Source: Planktothrix sp. UBA8402
GTDB lineage: Bacteria > Cyanobacteriota > Cyanobacteriia > Cyanobacteriales > Microcoleaceae
Length of the DNA stretch: 7,846 bases
Direction of reading: 5' to 3'
NCBI GenBank assembly: GCA_003456035.1
Contig: DMPJ01000018.1
Span: 2,993 to 10,838, forward strand
Position numbers and translations under genes: made by a program. Under the pieces are notes generated by a model. The model worked only from the letters and a program-made list of their open reading frames with translations, searched no databases and was not told the DNA's origin. Below are positions 1 to 5,550 of this stretch, piece by piece (the first letter of the stretch is position 1; every line of letters begins with the position of its first letter).

Positions 1-105
1 TTTCAGTTAAAAATCTGAGCAACCTCCGTCCACATCCGGCATACGTGTTTTTTCATTATTCGCATCCAACACTATTACAACGATTACAGGCATTAAAACA
101 ATAAT
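1..105. other. Non-coding 3' flank of the kinase gene
   Basis: This AT-rich stretch lies beyond the end of the minus-strand kinase gene. I see no open reading frame of useful length, no tRNA-like fold and no convincing promoter. It may be the edge of an intergenic region or the flank of a gene outside the window. Confidence 0.5.
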
Positions 106-167
106 GTAGAGACGTTGCATGCAACGTCTCTACAAAAAAAAAGAGGCGTTGCATACAATGTCTCTAC
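106..167. repeat. Inverted pair of palindromic repeat units
   Basis: Two 26-base arms, 106-131 and 142-167, are reverse complements at 23 of 26 positions. They are separated by a 10-base A-rich loop (132-141). The first unit is itself a perfect palindrome centred on TGCATGCA, running from 105 to 134. The second is the same palindrome with a few changes. The region can therefore fold as one long hairpin or as two short ones. Similar GTAGAGACGTTGCAT-type palindromes are, to my recollection, frequent between genes of filamentous cyanobacteria. A doubled, inverted arrangement resembles REP/REPIN-type elements, but no mobilising protein is visible here. Confidence 0.85.
134..165 (-). terminator. 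Possible intrinsic terminator of the kinase gene
   Basis: Read on the minus strand, the imperfect palindrome 165-142 starts 12 bases after the kinase stop codon and is followed by a run of T (nine A on the plus strand, 134-142). The minus-strand stem has two A/C mismatches and one wobble pair, so it is weaker than the adjacent perfect palindrome. The hairpin plus U-tract layout still fits an intrinsic terminator co-opted from the repeat. Confidence 0.45.
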
Positions 168-177
168 GCGGTTGATA

Positions 178-2580
178 TTAACGCAACCACAATTTAATGG
201 TTTTGTCTTTACTTCCACTGACTAAACTATTGCCATCGGGGCTAAATTTAATTGAATAAATCTCATCTTGATGTCCGGTTAAGGTATTTAATAATTCTCC
301 CGTTTTTAAGTTCCATAGTTTAATGGTTTTATCCCGGCTGCCACTGGCAATAATATTATTATCGGGACTGATAGCAACCGATAACACATCGTTAGAATGT
401 CCGGTCAGGGTATGAATTAATGTTCCAGTTTCTAGGTTCCAAACTTTAACAGTATCATCTAAACTGCCACTAACAATAATTTTACCATCCGAACTAATTG
501 CCAGCGATCGCACCCCATCTAAATGTCCGGTGAGAGTGTTTAATAATTCTCCGGTTTCTACCTTCCAAATTTTAATGGTTTTATCCTGAGAAGCTGTAAC
601 TAATAGTTGACCATCGGGACTAAAAACAACCGTATAAACCTGATCTTGATGATCGGTTAAATTCTGTAAAATAGCACCCGTTTTTCGATCCCAAATTTTC
701 GCAGTTTTATCCGCACTCGCACTCGCAACTTTTTGATTATCAGGACTAACATCAACTGACCAAATAGTTGCTAAATGTTCTAGGGGGGGATAGGCTTTTC
801 CAGTAGTCAGATTCCATTCTAAAATCCGCCATAACCCACTTCCAGAGGATATTTCTGTAGCATCGGAGTTGAAATCTACAGCATAAATTGGGGAGAAATC
901 TCCAACTAAACTTTTAGTTTCATTTCTACTTTTAATATCCCACAATTTCAAAGTTGTATCTTGACTCCCACTGGCAATAGTTTGACCATCGGGACTGAAG
1001 GTAACAGCCCAAACCGCATCGGAATGTTGGGCGAAATTTTCAGGAGTTACGGTTTTCCAAAATACTTTATCCCGACATTTTTGGATCAGGTTTTTAAGGG
1101 TTTGATCCTGAAAATAGGTTTCGGTAATATTTTCAGCTTCATCTAAACATTGATCATATTTTCCGGCGACTAAAAATCCTTGAATATTATTAATTTTTTG
1201 GGTTTGGAATTGTTGTAAATTTCTCCATTTTTGATATTCAGATATTGCCAGAATTATTCCTAATAAACTCACCAAACCTAAGCCCAACCAAAGCAGTTGA
1301 GAAAGACGAAACTTTTTCAAAGATTTAGACTTTATATCTTTAAATAAAGATAGATTAGGACTCCAGCGAGAATTTGGGATAAATTTAGCAAATTTAGTGA
1401 CAATAGATTGGGGTAAAACCTGCTTTTCAATCACTGCAATATCTTGATCATTTAAACCCAAAACTTGTTGAAATCGTTTTAATTCTTCACGAGTTTCGGG
1501 GCTAAAAGGATACTCCTGTTGCATTGTAGCTATTAAGGCTTGTTCATAACGTTCTCCTTTTTCATGGTATTTACGATAGGGATTTAAAATTTCATCTTCT
1601 ACCGCTTCTGCATCTTCGGGTAACAGTTCTAAACTTAATCGTAATTCCTCTAAAATTTGCCGACCAATAATAGAAATTTCCCCTCGATGATGGTTAGCAC
1701 AACGTTGAACTTCTTCCCGATAGGTTTCAATTTTAGAAAGATTAGGAGAAGATGATAAACGAATCGTTTTAAGAGCCGATAAAACTTCATCTACAGATTG
1801 ATAGCGTTGATGATAATCAGACCGAACCATCTTATCTAAAATATCGCCCAATTCCACACTAACAATTGCTAAATGTCGCCAAAATATTTCTCCTGTATTT
1901 GAGCTATTATTGCGCCGTAATTTGGGCAATTCAGATGCAGGTAAACCCGTTAAAGATTGAATCCCAATCATCCCTAACGCATAAATATCACTATTAAAAT
2001 GGGGATGGCATTGGAACTGTTCAATGGGCATATATTCAAGGGTTCCAACCCGACTACTGGGGGAATCTTGATTGGAGTTGAGATTGATTTCTTGAACCGC
2101 CCCAAAATCCAATAACATAATTTTTCCATCGGTTTGACGACGGATTAAATTACTTGGTTTAATATCCCGATGAATTACTCCCTGTTGATGTACAAATCTC
2201 AGAATTCCTAACACATCGGTTAGTAAATTTATGACTTGATTTTCTGGTAATGGCCGACCAGGAACAATTTCATCTATTAAGGAATGACCCGCAACATAAG
2301 ATTCAACTAAATAAAATTCTCGATTTTCTTCAAAATAAGCTAACAGTTGGGGAATTTGATCATGTTGGGAGAGTTTTTCTAAAACCTTGGCTTCCTGTTG
2401 AAAGCGCTGACGGGCTACATTAACCAGTTTGGCATCTGCTGGAGTCAGATGCAAATGTTTAACAAAACACAACGACTCACCGGGACGGCGAGTATCCCTA
2501 GCGAGATAGGTTTTCCCTAACTCCGTTGATTCCATCACCTCTATGACTTGATAGCGCCCGTCTAAAAGCTGACCAACCAT
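178..2580 (-). CDS. Membrane-anchored Ser/Thr protein kinase with seven-bladed WD40 propeller
   Basis: Eukaryotic-type (Hanks) protein kinase of 800 residues. The kinase domain covers about residues 10-275. Lys41 is the ATP lysine, HRDIKPSN (137-144) is the catalytic loop with Asp139, DFG is at 158-160, MPIE at 184-187 replaces the usual APE, and Asp198 follows. The glycine-rich loop is degenerate: only Gly22 remains of the usual three glycines. Residues 285-395 are a charged helical region with two related half-motifs (LLPEDAEAVEDEIL and LGLNDQDIAVIEKQVL). One membrane helix (about 427-446) should place the kinase in the cytoplasm and the C-terminal propeller on the other side. Seven WD40 repeats end at Trp547, 589, 630, 672, 714, 756 and 798, giving a complete propeller. 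The substrate is unknown. Such kinases in cyanobacteria generally act in stress or developmental signalling. No Shine-Dalgarno is visible before the ATG, but the N-terminal GQLLDGRYQVIEV matches the family start. Confidence 0.93.
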   Translation of the reverse strand: MVGQLLDGRYQVIEVMESTELGKTYLARDTRRPGESLCFVKHLHLTPADAKLVNVARQRFQQEAKVLEKLSQHDQIPQLLAYFEENREFYLVESYVAGHSLIDEIVPGRPLPENQVINLLTDVLGILRFVHQQGVIHRDIKPSNLIRRQTDGKIMLLDFGAVQEINLNSNQDSPSSRVGTLEYMPIEQFQCHPHFNSDIYALGMIGIQSLTGLPASELPKLRRNNSSNTGEIFWRHLAIVSVELGDILDKMVRSDYHQRYQSVDEVLSALKTIRLSSSPNLSKIETYREEVQRCANHHRGEISIIGRQILEELRLSLELLPEDAEAVEDEILNPYRKYHEKGERYEQALIATMQQEYPFSPETREELKRFQQVLGLNDQDIAVIEKQVLPQSIVTKFAKFIPNSRWSPNLSLFKDIKSKSLKKFRLSQLLWLGLGLVSLLGIILAISEYQKWRNLQQFQTQKINNIQGFLVAGKYDQCLDEAENITETYFQDQTLKNLIQKCRDKVFWKTVTPENFAQHSDAVWAVTFSPDGQTIASGSQDTTLKLWDIKSRNETKSLVGDFSPIYAVDFNSDATEISSGSGLWRILEWNLTTGKAYPPLEHLATIWSVDVSPDNQKVASASADKTAKIWDRKTGAILQNLTDHQDQVYTVVFSPDGQLLVTASQDKTIKIWKVETGELLNTLTGHLDGVRSLAISSDGKIIVSGSLDDTVKVWNLETGTLIHTLTGHSNDVLSVAISPDNNIIASGSRDKTIKLWNLKTGELLNTLTGHQDEIYSIKFSPDGNSLVSGSKDKTIKLWLR
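193..582 (-). repeat. 126-base coding repeats of the WD40 blades
   Basis: The 12-base word tttaatggtttt occurs at 193-204, 319-330 and 571-582, offset by exactly 126 and 378 bases, that is one and three 42-codon blades. The surrounding sequence is also similar, notably taataattctcc near 291 and 541, two blades apart. The C-terminal blades therefore arose by internal duplication and remain alike at the DNA level. Confidence 0.8.
504..511. repeat. HIP1 octamer GCGATCGC
   Basis: A perfect GCGATCGC palindrome inside the kinase gene. This octamer is strongly over-represented in many cyanobacterial genomes and supports a cyanobacterial origin. Confidence 0.85.
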
Positions 2581-2608
2581 AGCAAAAACATTGACCCTAT
2601 TTTGTTTG

Positions 2609-2617
2609 ATTATGCCA
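2609..2617 (-). promoter_or_regulatory. Candidate extended -10 promoter of the kinase gene
   Basis: On the minus strand the sequence TGGCATAAT lies about 30 bases before the kinase ATG. It has five of six matches to TATAAT plus the TGn extension, and no good -35 is spaced 17 bases upstream. It would give a leader of roughly 20 bases without a Shine-Dalgarno. This is a motif call only. Confidence 0.35.
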
Positions 2618-2698
2618 TTAATCGTGAAGGATTGGGGAAATTAAAATCAAAGTAATCAATCAAGAAGTTAGAAACAGACAAAAATTTTGGAATTAGGG

Positions 2699-2725
2699 AA
2701 ATAGAATATAAAATCAATTCTATTT
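2699..2725. repeat. 9-base perfect inverted repeat
   Basis: AAATAGAAT (2699-2707) and its exact reverse complement (2717-2725) flank a 9-base spacer. The site lies about 120 bases upstream of the kinase start. It could be an AT-rich hairpin or a dimeric repressor site. In DNA this AT-rich it could also be chance. Confidence 0.4.
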
Positions 2726-2736
2726 GATTAATTTAC

Positions 2737-2758
2737 AAAAATGGCGCGGATTTGCGCC
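2737..2758 (-). terminator. Intrinsic terminator of the response regulator gene
   Basis: Read on the minus strand, GGCGC (2758-2754), a six-base loop and GCGCC (2747-2743) form an all-GC stem, followed by one A and then five T (2741-2737). It lies about 75 bases past the regulator stop. The flank GGGGCGC resembles GC-rich palindromic repeats scattered in cyanobacterial genomes, so it may be a repeat fragment serving as a terminator. Confidence 0.6.
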
Positions 2759-2833
2759 CCTAAATTATTAAACTTGAACCGTTTATGTACCTGGCTTTGC
2801 CCGAAATTTTTCACCCTCAATTAAAAGATATTA

Positions 2834-4033
2834 CTATCGGAGCCATTGGGTGACATCGAAGGTCGTTCCCGTTAACTTAATGAGATCACCGGAACAATTC
2901 AAAACCGGGCCGCCTCGGGCATTGATGTAGCGAATCTCTCCATCATTGGCGCGAATGATGCGTAAGTTGGCTTCAAACACCTCCCTTCTGAGTGCAGGAG
3001 AGTGAATCGCTTCCTGATGAAGTTGGCGATCATCAGGGTGAATCAAAGCTAAAATTTCTTCAGGAGAAGGGGTAGACTGATTCGGGTCAAGACCATGAAT
3101 CCGAAAAAGCTCCTCCGTCCAATAGGTTTCACGAGTTTTGACATCGAACTCCCAACACCCCACTTGAGCGACTCGTTGGGCATTTCGTAACATCATTTCT
3201 GAGCGTCGCAGTTGAGCTTCAATATGTTTGCGCTGCTCAATTTCTTGGTGTAGACGAGCATTCGCCGCCATCAATTCTTGCCAGATATTGGCGGTAATCG
3301 AATCAACCATCCCTTCTGGGAGATAAGGATCTCGGTTAAGCAACTGATTTTCCTTATTATAAACCGGATCGAGGCAGTACCCCAGACCATAGTGAGTTTG
3401 AATAAAATTTTGAACACCGGCCTGTTCAAGTTTGCGGCGAATACTGCGGATATGGCTCTTGAGGGTGGCATCGCTGGGTAACTCATCGTCCAATGTCCAC
3501 AGGCGATCGCCCATCTCACTGCGAGAAAACATTTGTCGGGGATAACTAAGAAATAGCTCCAGAATTTGGTATTCCTTGCGGTTGACCTTCAAAATTTGAC
3601 CGTAGCAGGTAATTTGCTGGGCGACGGGATTGAGAGACAATGGCCCCCAGTTTAACAGAGGGCTGGCTCGACGAAGGCCCCGTCGCGCCAAAGCACGCAG
3701 ATGAGCCAGGAGTTCAGGGGGCTGAATCGGTTTCACTAAACAGGCATCAGCCCCACTATCTAAGCCCTGGACACAAGTGTCTGCATCAGCAGGCTCGAGC
3801 ATCAGCAAAATCAGGACGGGGTTGCCGACATCGCGCAAGCGACAACACAGGGTCACTCCATCCAAATCAGGCAATATCGCCTCCAGCAAAACCCCATCGT
3901 ACATGAACACCTGGAGCAATTCCCAGGCTTCCTCGCCATCGGTGGCAATATCAACGATGAAGCTATGGCGCGATAAAACCTGATGCAGGACGCTACGCAA
4001 TGTTGGGTCGGGGGAAACCAGCAGAATTCTCAT
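2834..4033 (-). CDS. Atypical OmpR-type response regulator with C-terminal PAS domain
   Basis: Transcription regulator of 399 residues. Residues 1-115 form a receiver fold, but its phosphorylation site is degenerate. The phospho-accepting Asp is Glu51 (LLEAILPDLDG), the N-terminal acidic pair is replaced by Ser7-Pro8, the conserved Thr/Ser is Leu77, and only Lys101 (LVKP) is kept. Residues 129-222 are an OmpR/PhoB winged helix ending in the typical THYGLGY segment. A short coiled coil (about 250-282) leads into a PAS domain of the PAS_3 kind (about 283-395, with HPDD at 332-335 and a PAC end GTTFDVT). There is no histidine kinase or GGDEF output after the PAS: the protein stops at once, with tandem TAG TAA. 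AGGTGA precedes the ATG. I infer a DNA-binding protein controlled by PAS sensing or protein contacts rather than by phosphorylation. It is divergent from the 4156 gene. Its targets are unknown. Confidence 0.9.
   Translation of the reverse strand: MRILLVSPDPTLRSVLHQVLSRHSFIVDIATDGEEAWELLQVFMYDGVLLEAILPDLDGVTLCCRLRDVGNPVLILLMLEPADADTCVQGLDSGADACLVKPIQPPELLAHLRALARRGLRRASPLLNWGPLSLNPVAQQITCYGQILKVNRKEYQILELFLSYPRQMFSRSEMGDRLWTLDDELPSDATLKSHIRSIRRKLEQAGVQNFIQTHYGLGYCLDPVYNKENQLLNRDPYLPEGMVDSITANIWQELMAANARLHQEIEQRKHIEAQLRRSEMMLRNAQRVAQVGCWEFDVKTRETYWTEELFRIHGLDPNQSTPSPEEILALIHPDDRQLHQEAIHSPALRREVFEANLRIIRANDGEIRYINARGGPVLNCSGDLIKLTGTTFDVTQWLR
3503..3510. repeat. HIP1 octamer GCGATCGC
   Basis: A perfect GCGATCGC within the response regulator gene. 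It indicates that this GC-richer block also has a cyanobacterial signature. Confidence 0.85.
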
Positions 4034-4155
4034 AGTTCACCTGTTCAGCTTTTACAACGGGTATCCCTCCAGAATTACACAAACTTTTCACCTTTTCGTG
4101 TCATGCTTTTCCCAAGTTTTTTAGTCAAGATCACATTCTGAAAGGGTGGCTCTAT
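4034..4155. promoter_or_regulatory. Divergent promoter region with GAAAAG repeats
   Basis: This 122-base region separates the divergent regulator and membrane protein genes and must hold both promoters. On the minus strand, TGTAAT (4079-4074) is a five-of-six -10 match, with ATGACA (4104-4099) as a -35 across a long 19-base spacer. Three GAAAAG hexamers on that strand occupy 4084-4089, 4092-4097 and 4106-4111, the outer two exactly 22 bases apart. They overlap the candidate promoter and could be direct repeats bound by an OmpR-type protein. No strong promoter toward the 4156 gene was recognised. Confidence 0.4.
4037..4042 (-). promoter_or_regulatory. Ribosome binding site of the response regulator
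   Basis: AGGTGA on the minus strand ends three bases before the ATG at 4033. It is complementary to the anti-Shine-Dalgarno and supports this start codon. Confidence 0.6.
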
Positions 4156-4650
4156 ATGGTTCCCGCCTCGCATCACACTCATGATTTTATTCAAAAGAAT
4201 GCCCTGGTGAGTGGTGTTATTAATGCTGTCATCAACGGTGTGATTGGCTGGTTTATGTTTCGAGGAAAAGAGGTTCTACCCCTTACGGTTGATACAATAT
4301 CAGCCCATGAAAAAACGGTTTTCTCGACGGGGGTGATGACGGCGTTTATTCTGTCGGTCATTTTGGGAATAATCGCCTTTTTTACCTTCAGCAAAAAAGC
4401 TAAAACTTTGCCAGTGGCATTTCCAGAGCTTTTGGATCGGCCTTTTTTCTTTTTTGGGGTGAGAACGGTTCTGTTTTATTCTCTATTTGCCTTTGGTACA
4501 ACAGCATTGGTTGCCCTATTTGTGCAAAAGTTTTTAGGAACAATTCTAGTTACGCCTTTGATCGCCGCCATTCTCTTAGGGATAATCGCCGGGATAGCCT
4601 CCTGGTTTATTAATGCGGCAGTCATGAAAGCGATGTTGCGACCTGAGTAG
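4156..4650 (+). CDS. Four-helix membrane protein of unknown function
   Basis: This 164-residue protein is not recognised. It has four strongly hydrophobic segments at about residues 16-35, 55-78, 100-124 and 130-152. A short basic and His-containing N-terminus (HHTH at 6-9), a loop with FRGKEV after helix 1, and a KKAK loop after helix 2 suggest alternating membrane sides. No signal peptide, cofactor motif or catalytic motif is visible. Asn residues in helix 1 and small residues in helix 4 suggest helix packing. The start is supported by AAGGG (4142-4146), nine bases before the ATG. It is transcribed away from the regulator gene and ends at a terminator before the dehydrogenases, so it is probably a single-gene unit. 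Transport, quenching or a regulatory partner role are all possible; none is supported. Confidence is high that it is a gene and low on its role. Confidence 0.75.
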   Translation: MVPASHHTHDFIQKNALVSGVINAVINGVIGWFMFRGKEVLPLTVDTISAHEKTVFSTGVMTAFILSVILGIIAFFTFSKKAKTLPVAFPELLDRPFFFFGVRTVLFYSLFAFGTTALVALFVQKFLGTILVTPLIAAILLGIIAGIASWFINAAVMKAMLRPE

Positions 4651-4666
4651 GTTTTTGAGTGATAAC

Positions 4667-4692
4667 GGCTGTAATCGCTACGAGCCTTTTTT
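4667..4692 (+). terminator. Intrinsic terminator after the membrane protein gene
   Basis: GGCTGTA (4667-4673) pairs with TACGAGCC (4679-4686), with one bulged G and a five-base loop, followed directly by six T (4687-4692). It lies 16 bases past the stop codon. It separates this gene from the dehydrogenase pair, which then needs its own promoter within the remaining 45 bases or read-through. Confidence 0.65.
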
Positions 4693-4722
4693 CTGACTTT
4701 GGTTCTAAGTATTTAACATCAT

Positions 4723-4726
4723 GGAG
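4723..4726 (+). promoter_or_regulatory. Ribosome binding site of the first dehydrogenase
   Basis: GGAG ends 11 bases before the ATG at 4738. An ATG at 4721 overlaps this motif but is out of frame and meets TGA after six codons, so 4738 is the start. Confidence 0.55.
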
Positions 4727-4737
4727 ATTCTGTCAAT

Positions 4738-5505
4738 ATGACCGTTTTGGACGCATTTAAACTCGATGGTCAGGTCGCCATTGTGACCGGAGGCGGGGCT
4801 GGCATTGGCCGGGGCATTGCCGAATTGTTTGCCCAGGCCGGGGCTGCTGTGGTCGTCAGCGACTTGAAGGAAGACACCGCTGCTGCGGTCGTTAAGGGCA
4901 TTCAGGACAAGGGAGGCAGGGCTCTAGCCGTAGCCTGCGATGTCACTAATGACCAAGCTGTTGAAAACCTCGTCAAGGCTACCCTGGATGCCTTTGGCAA
5001 AATCACCCTCTTGATCAACAACGCTGGGGGCGGTGGGCCGAAACCCTTTGATATGCCGATGGACACCTTCATTTGGGCCTACAAACTCAATGTGTTTTCG
5101 GTGTTTCATCTGTGCCAACTGTGTGCTCCCCAAATGCAGGCAGCAGGGGGGGGAGCCATTTTGAATATTTCCTCCATGTCAGCAGAGAATACAAACGTCA
5201 ATATGGCGTCTTACAGTTCCTCCAAGGCTGCGGTTAGCCACCTGACTCGGAATATTGCCTTTGATTTGGGGCCAAAGGGAATTCGGGTGAATGCGATCGC
5301 TCCGGGTGCAATCAAAACCGATGCCTTAGCGACGGTGCTGACCCCGGAAATTGAAAAAGTCATGCTCAAGCACACCCCCCTAGCTCGGTTGGGAGAGCCC
5401 AGTGATATTGCCTATGCTGCATTGTTCCTGTGTTCTCCGGCAGCTAGTTGGGTGAGTGGACAGGTGCTCACCGTCAGTGGGGGCGGTGTGCAGGAATTAG
5501 ATTAA
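4738..5505 (+). CDS. hdhA: HdhA-like short-chain dehydrogenase (7-alpha-hydroxysteroid dehydrogenase family)
   Basis: Classical SDR oxidoreductase of 255 residues, cytoplasmic, oxidising a secondary alcohol or reducing a ketone with NAD(H). The Rossmann motif TGGGAGIG is at 17-24. Asp42 at the end of strand 2 favours NAD over NADP. NNAG is at 94-97, the active site is Ser146, Tyr159 and Lys163 (YSSSK), with Asn118 as the fourth member. From memory, E. coli HdhA has the same length and the same catalytic numbering. It also shares NNAGGGGPKPFDMPM, LFLCSPAASWVSGQ and an ending of GGGVQEL plus one residue, so the match is close. A bile-acid substrate makes little sense in a cyanobacterium, so the natural substrate is open: a sterol-like, terpenoid or other cyclic alcohol is possible. 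It is probably the first gene of a two-gene unit. G+C is high compared with the kinase and glcF. Confidence 0.85.
   Translation: MTVLDAFKLDGQVAIVTGGGAGIGRGIAELFAQAGAAVVVSDLKEDTAAAVVKGIQDKGGRALAVACDVTNDQAVENLVKATLDAFGKITLLINNAGGGGPKPFDMPMDTFIWAYKLNVFSVFHLCQLCAPQMQAAGGGAILNISSMSAENTNVNMASYSSSKAAVSHLTRNIAFDLGPKGIRVNAIAPGAIKTDALATVLTPEIEKVMLKHTPLARLGEPSDIAYAALFLCSPAASWVSGQVLTVSGGGVQELD
5293..5300. repeat. HIP1 octamer GCGATCGC
   Basis: A perfect GCGATCGC within the hdhA-like gene. It argues that this gene has been resident in cyanobacterial genomes, whatever its earlier origin. Confidence 0.85.
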
Positions 5506-5550
5506 GTGTCCCCATGTCTTTCACAATATTCAACCTTAAAGAAAACTACT

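Larger units (their letters stand above)
2581..2833. other. Intergenic region between regulator and kinase genes
   Basis: This AT-rich gap lies between two minus-strand genes. From the regulator side it holds a GC hairpin with a T-run (2737-2758), a 9-base inverted repeat (2699-2707 and 2717-2725, AAATAGAAT with its complement) and a possible extended -10 near 2609. No small open reading frame with a plausible ribosome binding site is apparent. The layout suggests that the two genes are transcribed separately. Confidence 0.6.

Noticed and set aside
106..167. Palindromic repeats as ends of an insertion sequence
   Set aside because: There is no transposase, no target-site duplication and no element body between or beside the arms; the loop is only 10 bases.
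178..1020. Regularly spaced repeats considered as a CRISPR-like array
   Set aside because: The 126-base period equals 42 codons and is explained by WD40 blades in an intact reading frame. There are no unique spacers between identical repeats.
961..1146. Plus-strand open frame of 61 codons inside the kinase gene
   Set aside because: It is antisense to WD40 blade 1 and the preceding linker, with no start signals and no family resemblance.
3640..3906. Plus-strand open frame of 88 codons inside the response regulator gene
   Set aside because: It lies antisense to a well-supported domain (receiver and start of the winged helix). Its translation is low-complexity with no hydrophobic core, and there is no ribosome binding site.
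4100..4128. TTGACT (minus strand, 4128-4123) with CATGAC 17 bases on as the regulator promoter
   Set aside because: The -35 is good but the -10 matches TATAAT at only three of six positions. TGTAAT nearer the gene is a better -10, so no firm promoter is called.
5506..5550. GTG at 5506 as start of the second dehydrogenase
   Set aside because: It would add 15 residues unlike any SDR N-terminus. The ATG at 5551 aligns with the neighbour's N-terminus around DAF and the DG before the first strand.
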